Assembly (NCBI GenBank): GCA_914767715.1
Contig: OU612075.1
Coordinates: 6,822,001-6,886,000, forward strand
Reading direction: 5' to 3'
DNA: 64,000 bases
From: Membranipora membranacea
Lineage: Eukaryota > Bryozoa > Gymnolaemata > Cheilostomatida > Membraniporidae
Every line of letters begins with the position of its first letter. The stretch's first letter is position 1. Under the pieces are notes generated by a model. The model worked only from the letters and a program-made list of their open reading frames with translations, made no database searches and was not told the origin of the DNA. Position numbers and translations under genes: made by a program. Shown here in pieces: positions 23,884 to 36,100 of the stretch.

Positions 23884-24344
23884 GGGGCTCCCTGCACACG
23901 AAGCTGTCTTATACTTCTTCAGAGAAAAATAGAGCAATCTTCAATTTTAAAATCTCTTCTTCAGATTAAATTCTTCAAAACAACTGAACTGGACAACAAA
24001 TTGCTGTTCATAAATTCCTAGAAGAACTGAGCCATCAAGTTTAATAGTAAATGAAGGTGATCATATTTTTCTAGACAAACAAAGCACCCTGTGGGGCTCG
24101 AACGCGGGACCTTATGATCCAAAATCAGACACCTGTAACACTTTGTTGTTGTACGGAGTTATGTGCACATCCAACCTGAGTAGATAACTTCAAATTGTTG
24201 GACTGAATCCCAGTCTACTTTGAAATCACCCTCTCTGTTGAAATAAGGAAATCTTCTATTGATTTTCCATTTAAACTGACTTAATCTTTTCTTCGATTTT
24301 GAACACTCAATCTTCAATCTTCAGTCAAATAAGCGGGGAGCCCC
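23884..24344. mobile_element. 461-bp terminal-inverted-repeat element with tRNA-like interior
   Basis: Ends GGGGCTCCCTGC and GCGGGGAGCCCC are inverted repeats, flanked by AATAAG on both sides (23878-23883, 24345-24350). The parallel duplicated unit near 26435-26448 lacks it. The interior has a B-box-like GCGTTCGAGCCCC on the minus strand near 24105. Confidence 0.75.
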
Positions 24345-24682
24345 AATAAGTCACAAGTTTGAGTTGCTCAATTTGGCAAGAGGCGGCAACTTGCAAATTC
24401 AAGCTGTGTGTAGTTTTTTCCCACTTGTTGTTAAAAGTATAGGAATCTGTTTCAAGAAATTGAAACATGGAAAGAGAAATTCTCGATTATTATGAAAATG
24501 TACTTATAATAGAATGTTAAGAGTATATAAACATCAAGGCATACATTTTGTAAAAGCGACGGTCTTTGTATCCACAAACTAGATAATCAGTAAAAAAATT
24601 AGTACAGAATAAATGTAAAATTATCAAAAGTGAACAAAGCCTTTATAATTATTCATCCGGCCACTTGCCAAAGATGTACTGT

Positions 24683-24688
24683 TTTATT
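24683..24688 (-). promoter_or_regulatory. Candidate polyadenylation signal (AATAAA)
   Basis: TTTATT on the + strand gives AATAAA on the minus strand, about 270 nt after the stop of the second terminal exon. I saw no AATAAA in the 500 nt after the stop at 26902, so transcripts ending in either last exon might share this signal. Position alone supports the call. Confidence 0.35.
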
Positions 24689-24959
24689 TTAGGATATACA
24701 GCAAAGAAGTAAGTAAGTGTAGGTGATATAATTTATCATCTCTCTTATGTAGTAAGGACTGAATCTACCCGTAAATTTAGCAGCATGTCCACAACTGAGA
24801 ACATGGTCGGTTGAAATATTCCTGACGATTCGAACAGAATGGTCACCTCAAGTGCAGGTTCATCATCAGTATGAAGTGACTCGGGAAATGTTGCCAAATT
24901 ATACATGCAAAAATAATTGGTTGGCATATCTATTCCATTCCGTTCACAGTTTCTTGTGA

Positions 24960-25040
24960 TCATTTAACGCCGAAGTTTGAATAATTGTTGAAGCGGGAGA
25001 GATAGGAAGACACAAAGTCATAGAGAAGCTCAAAGCTTTC
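24960..25040 (-). CDS. Gene B second terminal exon (alternative or relic)
   Basis: An 81-nt open exon nearly identical to gene B exon 28, with CAG acceptor, the same phase 0 entry and a TGA stop. It encodes the same 26-residue tail with Asp-to-Arg and Asp-to-Asn changes (YLSRFNNYSNFGVK). It arose with a tandem duplication of about 2 kb around the last exon. It could be spliced from exon 27 in place of exon 28, or be an unused relic. A minus-strand AATAAA lies 270 nt downstream. Confidence 0.55.
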   Translation of the reverse strand, partial: ESFELLYDFVSSYLSRFNNYSNFGVK

Positions 25041-25598
25041 CTGAAAGTAGAAAAAAATAGATGATTTGTAGTCTAACGTTCCTTTACTATGTTTAATTAA
25101 CTTTTCAAAAATAGCTGACACCATCCCTTGGTAAAGATTCATTATTTACAACACGTTATTGAGATTGGAACTAACAATTTGATCAGGTTTACGAAAATGC
25201 TTTCCTTTTTGAACTGATTGGTGATACCACCTCCCTGAAAATCTTGATTCTCAGAGCGCAAGTAATTAGGACTAGCAGTCTGGAAGCTTTGGCCATAACA
25301 GCATCGGAAATTGATCAGTTTTTGATGAAGTGGGTCTGCCAACAGAGTGACCCTGAAGGATTTACTCACACAGACAAAAAAGGCATAAGTTTGTCTCGCG
25401 CAAAATCAAGAAACAACTGACCCTCTTCATTGAAATCATGTGGACACAAGATTGATTCCTGATATTGATACTAACACACTATTAATTGTCTGGAATTGAT
25501 ACTGGCAGTATGTCACAAGCTATGTCATGGATATCAAATCTTATGTGACAAAACATTCCTATACATTAACAAAGTATTGTAAAGGTTGTGCTTGCAGC

Positions 25599-26001
25599 CA
25601 GTGGTGGAAATGGGCCTATACGGGCCTATACGGGCCTATATGGTGTATAGGAAGTTCACATCAATGCCTATACACCTTCAATAAGTGAATAGGAACTTAT
25701 AACCTATCACTGCTGTGCACTTTGTATGTTGTATTGTATGGTTTGTTTACTGTTTGCTTCAGCCCAAAGTCTCAATGCCATAGGCAGCACTATTTACTAT
25801 TACTAGTCTATTTCATCATTGAATTGCTGGCTGCAGCATTTTATTTTATTATGTCTATTATTTTGCCTCCTCTCATTTCAGTCAAGACATGATCTTAGAT
25901 TTAGGCTCAAAAATTCAAAAACACTGTAATTAGGGCATAAATATCAAAAGAATTCGCGTGTTTGGTGTATAGGCACTTAATTTTTTCCATTTCCACCACT
26001 G
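25599..26001. mobile_element. hAT-like MITE, 403 bp, 8-bp target duplication
   Basis: Termini CAGTGGTGGAAATGG and CCATTTCCACCACTG are perfect inverted repeats of hAT type. CTTGCAGC occurs at 25591-25598 and 26002-26009. The sister unit shows one TATGCAGC-type site with no insertion (about 23431). Three CGGGCCTATA repeats lie just inside the left end. No transposase, so non-autonomous. Confidence 0.9.
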
Positions 26002-26901
26002 CTTGCAGCATAACATAAGTAATTACCTACATACTTACTGTAAGGAAGAAAAGTGCCTCAATACCAATATTGAGCTATGCAGACCCTCGTGAGATTTCTG
26101 ATGCAGGGTCAGTTAGAAAATCGTGAAACCTTGTTCTAGTGAAATTATGTTTTTTGGGTATGTTGTCATCAAATCAAATGTAAAAAATATATATTATGCT
26201 GGAGTTATTGAACACTGGATTTCTATTGACATTCTGGATAAGTACAGCATTTTCAATTACTGCTACAAAATGGGTAACCATAATCCTCATACAAATTAAA
26301 TTTCATTAATTTACATCATTACTGTAATAGTTGATGGTAAAGCAGCCAAACAATTAATTTTCTCTCAAAAAATATTTAAATTCAATATTTGCCACAATAA
26401 CAGTTCAACATTCATGACGTTTTAAAAATACTCCAATAATTCACAATAAGTTTGAGTCGCCCAATTTGGCAAGAGAGAGTAGCTTGCAAATTCAAACTAT
26501 GTGTAGTTTTTGTTGTGAAATAGGGAACTTTTTGAGGAAATAAAAACAGAAATTCTCAATTAAAATAAAAGCACACTTCAAATAATATGCAAAGAGTTCA
26601 TACAAACATCTTGGCATACAAATTTGTAAAGCAGTAGTTTTTGTATATCTTTAAAATTAGTTTCTTATAAATCGGTAAATAGAATTAGTATAACATAAAT
26701 GTAATAAATGTATCAAAAATATAAAAAAGGTATATTATTCAACACTGAGTTTACCCATAAATTTTGCAGCAAATCGACAACTGAGAAGAACATGGTTGGT
26801 TGAAATGACGCTCATCACATTATTAATATGTTGCGACCAGGATATAAAGAAATGAATAGTTTTGTTGACACAGTATTTACTTCACCTTTTCTCATAATTA
26901 A

Positions 26902-28080
26902 TCACTTCACCCCAAAGTTGGAGTAGTCATTGAAATCCGACAGATAGGAAGACACAAAGTCATACAGAAGCTCAAAGCTTTCCTGGAAATACAAAAATGA
27001 TTAGATGATTTGTAGTCTAACGTTCCTTTTCTAAGTTTAAGTAACTATTCAAAAAAATAGCTCACACCGTCCCTTGGTAAAGATTCATTTTTTACAACAT
27101 ATTTTTGAGATTGTAACTAACAATTTGATTGCGAAGCCAACATAACACAGCCATACCTAGGAAAGCCGTATGTGCTTGGAAAGGAGTGGAAAATTTGTAG
27201 CAATGTCGCTTTGTGCACTAAACATGTGTACACATTAGCTCATCAATTCATAATATAGGAACTAAATTGAAACAATAATGCACTTACATAGTCGGGAATG
27301 AACTGAGGACGACTTCGACGGGCCAGCTTAAGTTCTAGAACAATGTCCACCTCCTGCTCAATTCTTGCTCTCTGATGCAGATTCAGGGCCACTATAAGAA
27401 GACCAGTCAGTCTGCTACCATTCCTGTAATTGTATGAAGATTGAAGATGAAGATTGAAGATGAAGACGGAATAAACATATTCCCACATTACGACCGAGAC
27501 AACACTATTAAGATGTGTATCTCTGATCGTCAGAGTCACTTTAGTGTGAGTACCTAACATGTTCCTGCCCTAATTGATGAAACTGACGTCGGTCACCACA
27601 CCAACTTCCCTCTGATGGTACTCATGCTAAGTGAATTAATTCACTCTCCATCAATCAGATATATACATACAATACTATACCACATATAGGCTTAATAATA
27701 CAAAATCTTCTTATGTCTATATGATATCACATCATCAGTGTGATACATTGCTGCTGTTTTGAAAGTCGCCTAAGTCTTAATAACATGCTATACATTTTTG
27801 GAAATAGATAAAGAACATTGGTTATCGAACAGTTGTATAATTTACCTGCATAGCACAGTAACGACATCACGTCCTGATGTTACATATTTCTCTAGTTTAG
27901 TGCACAGACTAACTAACTGAGCTGCTGAGGGGAGGTTACTTCTCATCTTTACTTCAATATGCAGCACTTCACGAGTTATCTATATGTATGAGAATAAAAG
28001 TCATCCATCAATAAGTGAGTACTTTTTTTGTTATAACCTTACCTACAGCTCATCCAAAACGACTGTCACAGGGTGCGAAT

Positions 28081-28116
<36 letters not shown>

Positions 28117-30164
28117 ATGGTAGTTTGAGATCTGGGTATGGCACGTTTGAGATGAGTGCCATATTGTTAGATTAGGAATTCTAGAAAAACTTCTGATGTG
28201 ATACATAACATATGATAAGCAATAATTTTAAAAGCGACTCAACCTATTGTACTAGGGATCTCAGACTCATTTTGCACTTTAGAGTAACATAGCATGTCCC
28301 TTTGCTGTCAATCATTTCAAGCGCAATACACCTCAAAGCCAACAATCACAAATGTGAATGCCGATGGCTGTTGGTTCACCTTGGAGCTAGTCGAGCACAG
28401 TAGTGTGGTTTCTGTAGCGCTGAGGCTGTCAGCAGTTCTCTCCGTGATCTGGTTTGATGAGAGACACTTCACTTTTATTCCAGAATATGTCTGTGGTGTA
28501 TCAAGTTCGTCAGGCCAATAGAGGTCCTCATCCTGTTAACAAATAAGGGGTATCTGTTAGGGGTTGGAAGTTGTCCTTCTTCTATACACAAGCTATTTGC
28601 AACATTTTAGTACAATACGGTAAAAACTTTCTTTTTTAGACTGGTTGTGCAAATCATAACTAAATATCAAACATTTGGATATTATGTCATGTTGACTTTA
28701 CCATGGTTTAAATCAGTTAAACATGTGGGCTCAAATACGAATAAAATATATGAGATTTATTATGTATAGTAGTGATATTATTTTCAACCACTTTCAATCA
28801 CAAAAAAAGTCAAAATTATGATTGGATACCGGTTGTAGTCTAGCCACACTCACCAAGCAATCATTCAGATAGACAATGACAGATGTCTTCTTCTCTATGA
28901 TCAGAGACCAGAAATCTGCTCTGGTGTCTGGGAATGGTGTTTGTGTAGCAATGAAACCTCTTCTCGTCTGATAGGACTGTAGATAAGAAAAACACTGATA
29001 TATATTCACGGATTAGGGTAACATATCTGACCCTGAGCAGGCAAATGGAAATTTATGTATGATTGCTGGACTCGATTTCTCATCTTTGATCGGCTCAAAA
29101 GTTCAGTAATGTTACAACCGACCCCTGGCAGAACATGTGTCAAGTAGCTTTCCTGAGTTTTTAAAGGTCGTTGCTGGGATGTCAACCATTGCATAACGTT
29201 AAAGATGCCAGAAATTTTGCTAGATCCGATTACTGACACCAAGTTATATTTCTCCACCGATAGCCATCCTGTACATTCGACCACTAACTTATCAATGCAT
29301 TCATATCAATGAAGAGGGATAATTTCACAAACCAGCTCATAATTGACATAGGTTCTGATTTTGCGTGTACTGTATGGGCACATACAAATAACTATATTGA
29401 AATAGTAGGCCTATGTTTATCGTTATGTAGGGGAGCAGCCCGGTTTGGGTTATTGGTTCAGGGAAATGTATTACAAACAAAACCATCACTAATTTTGCCA
29501 TCATTGATAATTACTCACGTCAACGGTGACCGCATTAATGTAATCATCTGGAGGACACTTTCCGGCTAATATTACTCTTGTGTTATCCACTGTAAAAAAA
29601 AGAAGCCAATCTTACCTTTATGATCTGATCTACATCAGAACAGTTGACATGAATTACCTTATACCATGGTTTGAGTCAACTTATAACTGGTCACATTCTC
29701 ACAAAGAGTTGATTGCCAGAAAAAAAAGGTAAGATATAGACTACCACTTTCAAAATACCATGAGACAAGATATTTTGAACACTTTTGCAGCTTTCATTTA
29801 TCAATTATAATGCACCAGATTACGGGACATGTCAGCAGATTACTGAAGTATATACACCTATCAAACAAACACCTATGAGGGAGAAGCTGGTTTTGACCGT
29901 GGGTGAATAAACAATGCCTTCAAATCATACCCTGGTGTACCATGTAAAAGGTTATGAGCAGCATTCTTCATCTATTGTTAACCAAAATACCGATATATGA
30001 TTAAATGGGCAATCTCACTCACGTGGTAATACCCTTCCGTCTCTGTTTTTGCTTTGGTTTTCCTCCATGTTACCATGAGAGAAAGCTGTTGGCTTGAGAA
30101 TAGGTGAGGTAAGTCGAGTCTTGTTAAACTGATCCTTCATAATGGTTGGATTTCCTCGGCGAGG
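26902..30164 (-). CDS. Gene B exons 22-28: degenerate phosphatase domain D2
   Basis: D2 begins in exon 22 (NQSKNRDGRVLP), then DDYINAVTVD, FIATQTPFPDTRADFWSLI, DLYWPDELDTPQ, and a signature region reading VTVLCRNGSRLTGLL. The WPD loop is absent (IEVKMRSNLPSA aligns there). The CX5R arginine position is Leu and the His before Cys is Leu. On established PTP chemistry this domain should be inactive and serve regulation or docking. The C-terminus is YSNFGVK followed by TGA. Confidence 0.9.
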
Positions 30165-33100
30165 CTACCAAGAAAATCAGCAATAACATCGGGTCATGTT
30201 CTTGGATCATGCAGGATAGACATATCATCTATGAATGTATTGTTTAGGACAGAGATATTTGAAGTTGTGCCCTCTCCTTACGTAGGGACATAACTCATAA
30301 CGTTTAGGTCTTGCAACAATGATGTGTTGATTGACATATGCAAATTTTATATTATAATTTGATTGCTGTGAGAGTCAGAGTAAAAGACAATCACAAAAAA
30401 ACAGACCTCCAAAGCCAACATTGTCTATTTGTAAATTATATTCATATTAATTCAAATACCATTCGCGTGCAAAAAGAAACAAATATCTGATGCGAAGGAT
30501 TTTTAGGTAGGTGTGTAGAAAGATGAGATCTGACCGCAAAACGGCTACAAGACCATAAACAAAAAATGGGTTTTCTATTTCCCAAAGATGTGCATCTTTC
30601 TGACTGCATGTTCAGTATTTAGTTATGTTTGATCCATTGTCTAATTAGATAAGAATTTTATACTTACCTGTTTCCATTTATCGAGGACAGACTGGAACTG
30701 TGAACAATCTACAGCTGTATCACCACAAGTAAGAGCCTCTGATACAATACTGTACAGGAATGAGTATTGTGTCTATAAATGAACACAAAAACTATGTACA
30801 ATGTATGAAGAAGTGCCTAACATTGTGTGACACCAGATAAAACACGCCCACAACTATTTCGGAGCACAATCGGATTAGCCAAGTAGAGCCTTCTGAGCTA
30901 GGTTAGATTGTTGGCCTGGAGGTGGTTGCTGTGTCACACTGACAAGCTATTCAGCCTTGTTTGATTGTATCAGGGCTATGCCTCCCAGTTGTCCATCTGT
31001 TTAAGTTCACCCTTTTGCCTCTTTGAAAAGGGGGAGATGGATACTTTTAAGGTATTAGGTGGGAATCAAGGCATTGTGTGGAACAAATCTTTGAGGTGAA
31101 ATTAACCATGATGAAGATATAAGTTATCAACAGCAGAGAAAAGCAGTAAAAACAGTGCAACTCAATATGCAAAGCAGATATATAATATCAGAGACCGAAC
31201 TGCAAATCTTATTATTATTACATTGAAGTATTCACAAATTGTTTGCGCGAAAGCACACCACCCCCCCCCCCCTTCTTTAGTTTCGTAACAACTACTCACA
31301 GCAGTTTGCACCATCTGTGTTCTCTGAAGTCTCATATTATGTACACATCTCATCACATTAATAGTCTGATGTCCGGATTTCTTAGAGTCATGTGCCTCAT
31401 CTACCAGGAGATCTAAGCCGATAAATGTTCCAGTCCGACCCACTCCGGCACTGGTAAAATGGCAATCACAGAGAATCATATTTTAGGTTTAGAGAAAACA
31501 CCGGATAGACATCTGTTAGCTTATATTAGGCAATATTAGAATTAATTTTCTCAGAGTGTGCTCAAACAACAAACAAATTATACCACCAAATGTTTTATTT
31601 CTACTTGCTAAAGGTCAATGAAGAACAAGGGTGTGCTCTATTGTTCAAAGTGTAGGCAAAAATAAGTAATTGTTGCTTTTTGGTTCTTTCTCATAAGTGA
31701 AACTGGCAACCTATTGTATTGCAGTTCCAAACAAGACTTGTCAGATATAAAAAAGCACTCTGGCTCTCTGGCACTCTGGCATTGAACAACAGGTTTTTTA
31801 TTTGTGATAAATTAATTTCCAAATTTGTTTTACCTGCAATGAACAATGACGGGACTTTTGTGTGTGTTCATATCTTGTTTTACTCGATGTCTCAAGCTAA
31901 GAACTCCTGATGTAGTCGGTACTCCGTGATCGGGCCACTGGGTAAAGTGGAAGTGCTTAACGTATCTAGCTGGATTCTGCAACAATGAAAACCAGATAAC
32001 AAAACATGGTTTGAATTTAATGTCAATAGAAGTAAATAACACCATTAAAATCATTAACAAAGCAACCAAGGTCCCATGGAAATTTTCACTCATTAAGTAT
32101 CAGTGTGTATGTTTTACGTACTAAAATATGAGAAAGAACATTGAGTGTGAAAAAATGATAAAATGGATGAATTGTAGATATCACTGATACATACAGAGAC
32201 TAAACGGTGAATAGCCTTTGCATGGGAGTCTTCTATATATTCAATCAGCCACACTTCTAAACTCACATTTTTGAAGGCGTACTTCAATTTTCTGACCACA
32301 TACTCTGCAAACTGCTGTTCCTCGACAAGTGTGATGGTGAAATTACCAATTGTCAGTTTACCTGTGTCCTCAGGCCAGTACACAGCACACTTGAGCTATG
32401 GAAAAAGATCTCGTATAATTATAAATGCATACGGTCGAAGAATGTGCTGAACATATTAGATCTCTCTGAACATAATCTCTTGTACACAGTACAGCGCAAC
32501 TCAGCAACATCATAAAATATGTTTAAAAGTTTTACTCAAATTGAAATTAATAATTATTATTATTTTCTAGCAAACATTGCGAGGGGTTATTCAATCTGTA
32601 GCAGAAGAGGTTTGTCACAACTCTGTTGCCGCTATTACTGATCTAATCCACAACTACACAATAAAAAATCAAAATATTGAAATATATATCCGACGGAAAT
32701 ATGTATACCTTCCCGGCTTCTATTGGATTCGTGAGCATAACAATTGTTGACGATTTTGTGTCATTGATAAGTCTCCACATGTCCTCTTTTGTGGTTTTAT
32801 TCGGTCCTGTAACAACGATTACATGTATAATACAAGGGAATATCCATACGAAATCAACAACCGATCACTAAAATCTAATCGGAATGATTTTGCCATGCGA
32901 TGCATTTCTGACATGAAGTATTCCTCTCAATTAGTCAGAATCTTTCCATTGGAGTGTGAATTAAACCTATAAACTCTAGAGCAGACATCTTACCTTGGGA
33001 AGCTATGAAACGTTCTTTTCCATTGTAATCCTGTCAAAATTATTAATAACATAAGATCAGCAAAACTTATCCAATAACATTTTTACATTTTTATGTGAGG

Positions 33101-36100
33101 GCAGAGAAATCAATTAATGATCAAAAATAGCACTCAAGCAATTTTCAGTCTTTGTCTCGGACCTATCTATGTACAAAATTGAACATCAAGTTCGAAAGGG
33201 GTTCTGCAGTGCAAGGAACAAGGAACTATTGAGCCCCCAATGCTGCCGATTGCTGTATTTTAATAGGCTTTTGTTCATGTTTTGACTGCAAAGAAGGAAG
33301 TTGTTATTGATCTTACCTTGATGTAGTTAGCATTGACGTAATCGCTGTCGTAGCCGTGAGACATTTCTAATTTAACTCTATTCGCATCAGCTTAAGAAAC
33401 ACAAACAAAAGATAAATATTCGATTTTCATTTAGTTTTTTAAGAAGTGAAATATAGAATGAAGTTTAAAATCAGAAGATTGAAATTTGCATATGTTATCT
33501 GATTGAGCCTGTTGAGTATATTCAAATATGGCTCTGGTTTCTTACTTGCTGTGATGTTTTTGAATCTATTTTTATCCACATTCTTGGGAATCCTGCCAAC
33601 CTTGCAGATGAGCTCAGGACTTCCAACTTTCTGTAAATAAGATTTAAAATAAATCTGATTGCCTTTCTATCTGTATGGTCATGAGCATTGTTACCTATAT
33701 TTGTGAAAGGGACCAGGATAGAAGTACTATATTCTACCTGGAGTGGTGAAGAATTTTGACAATAGTGGAATGTACATGTATGTATGGCCTTGATATGCTG
33801 TTGAGTGGTGTTTTGACCCACCAGAAATAGCTTCGGATTTTGGGGTTTAGTCCCGGGGGGGAATTTTGGCCCTGGAACTTTTGCATTGTACACCATAACA
33901 AATCTATGTAGCTGTGACCAACAAAATAATATGTAATTTCACTTTGAGTATCTATATCTAATTTGGAGGAGAGAATACTACCATGTGGTCTAATAAGATT
34001 CTCTAGATGTGATTGGGCCAGCTAATCTAGATCAGAAAACACAGCCCGGCCCATTATTGCCCACTTGCACAGTGTGGCCAACCAAAACCGTCAGGCATGA
34101 TTTTCAGTTCGGCCAAGCTCATTGGAGTCAGAATTGCCCATATAAAACTGGCCAAGTGTGGACAAAGGTCTGTCCACACTGGGCTATATCTGGCTAAATA
34201 AACGGAGATTATTCACACAGTATTTTGTTTCATAGGTCAAAAACTTACATTGAACTCTTCCCTGAATGGAAAAGTTGGATTGTTCTGATGTTCAGTCTGT
34301 ACAATCTTATATATATCTTGTACTGGGATATCGTGGGCATCAGGCAGAGAGGAGCCCATGTTCTGATACGTATCCCTTTCTTCATCAACCATCTGTCTGC
34401 GTGTCGGGACGGGTGGTGCTGTCTCTCCATCAGAATCATTTCTGACTTGAGGATTTATGGCAACTTCAGGCATGACTGGAGTTTGTGGCCTCTCCGCATC
34501 TGACATGAAATATGAGGTAAAGACAACAAGAATTAGATTAGATTAGATCATTTATTTGGTAATATTGTCAATGACATAAATATTATAATGATAGTGCTGG
34601 AATGTCTCTGCTATTTAAAACTTAATACTAACAGGTATAAAACTATTTAGAAATCTGCTGGTCCTTACTTTTGGCAAAAGGTATGGGCATGAATAGCAGT
34701 CATTTAAAATATGTTCATCCCGGGTGGCATAGTTTGTGGTTAAAATATGAACCATTCGACTAAGTAACTAGTGATGTCCACAGAAAAGTTGTTACGGATA
34801 AGATGTTTAAAAACCAAGCTCAATCTCCATGCCACTCAGTGCGTGCGTGGGTCGCGTGCGATATTCTTAAATATTGTGATTGTGATTGTCAGAGAGTGAG
34901 AATTAAAATATTTGTACACTATTGATCGAGGAAGTTAGAATTGGAGAGAGGCTGATAAAACCACCCAAGTGTTAAAGTGAGAAGATGTAGCTACATTTAA
35001 GACCATCCCTCAATCTCTGCCGTGAGAGGCCACATCGGCAAAGCTACTAATTGTATGTGACAAAGTGACTGTGCACCATTGGAGTATTTGAGAATCTTTA
35101 AACCAGTTCCATAACCTAGTGGTGGATATACCAGCGATTGGGTCGTAATCAGGTGTCTGACATTAAGCCCCTGGCAGATAATATAAGGGCTTGAATACAG
35201 CAGAATACTGAGGTGTTTTCTAAAGGAAAATCAACCATGAAGCAAGTTATACTTACCTTGTCGTTTTGAGCTTTATTATAAAACAAATTACACTCATTAA
35301 TACAACGCAGGCTGAAATTGATATACCGGGACAGAAAGCGCAAAATTGTTTTTTTTCAAGTTAGGGGCTTTGTATTTTGAATTGCAAAATGACTTGCAAT
35401 GCTTTTTGGAATGAAATATGAAAGGAAATTATTTATGTCAGATACATTCAACTTGAAAATCGCATAACTTTTTTCCAATTTCAACCTGGGAAGACTCTGT
35501 TCTCCACTTTTGACACAGACGTCCTCAAAGCCTGGGTGATCGATATAACAAAAATGTAACAGTTTCCCAAGTTTTGATTATGCTATCAATAAAATTCAAG
35601 AGATTCGGTTGAGGAAGTGTCGTCTTTTAACATGGATTAAATATTATTTGAGATTCAAAGTTGCAGCTAACAAGTACTTGAAGTCTTGGCTGACAGTCAG
35701 ATATGCCTATAATGGTACGTAAAGAATCTCCGAATTTGGATTGATCAACGGGTATATATATTTTCATTTGCAAAAAAGGAATAATCGATCAAAGACCAAA
35801 AATTTGTGCTTAATGCCTGAACCAAAAATCCTGAGACAATTTGGTTAAGCGAATTTACATAGGGTGGACAGTATTTTCGTTATCCTTCAATATTCAAAGC
35901 AGGAAACATTTGAAAAAGCCATATCTGTGGTGAGATATTATAAATCAGTTTTTAACTTACCCTTGCCGACGTCGCAAAAATATTACCACAAATATTACTA
36001 CAACTGCAGCTATGGCAGCAGCCACACTTCCAGCAACACCACCAATTATAGCAACAGACCCACCACGTGTAGTTGTGTCTACATTTATTCCCTTTACTGG

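Larger units (their letters stand above)
22883..27130. repeat. Tandem duplication of the gene B 3' region (units 22883-25180 and 25181-27130)
   Basis: Two head-to-tail copies of about 2 kb, each holding a terminal RPTP exon. Matching landmarks: GATCAGG...ATGCTTTCCTTTT start, CTTGATTCTCAGAGCGCAAG, GATGATTTGTAGTCTAACGT after the exon, and ...CTAACAATTTGAT end. Gene C has a single copy of this region. Each unit carries a different later insertion, so each serves as the empty-site control of the other. Confidence 0.85.

Noticed and set aside
31258-31273. C homopolymer beside B exon 20 as a splicing element
   Set aside because: A similar tract lies in C (51073-51086), but tract length is unstable and sits beyond a good donor, so no function can be argued.
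34155-34180. Palindrome AGTGTGGACA...TGTCCACACT in intron 13 of B (also in C)
   Set aside because: Ten-base arms only, without terminal duplications or conserved neighbours, so it may be part of an old repeat that I could not delimit.
35149-35343. Longer exon 12 candidate in gene B
   Set aside because: The 55-nt version with the better upstream pyrimidine tract ends in phase 0 and would shift the frame of D1.
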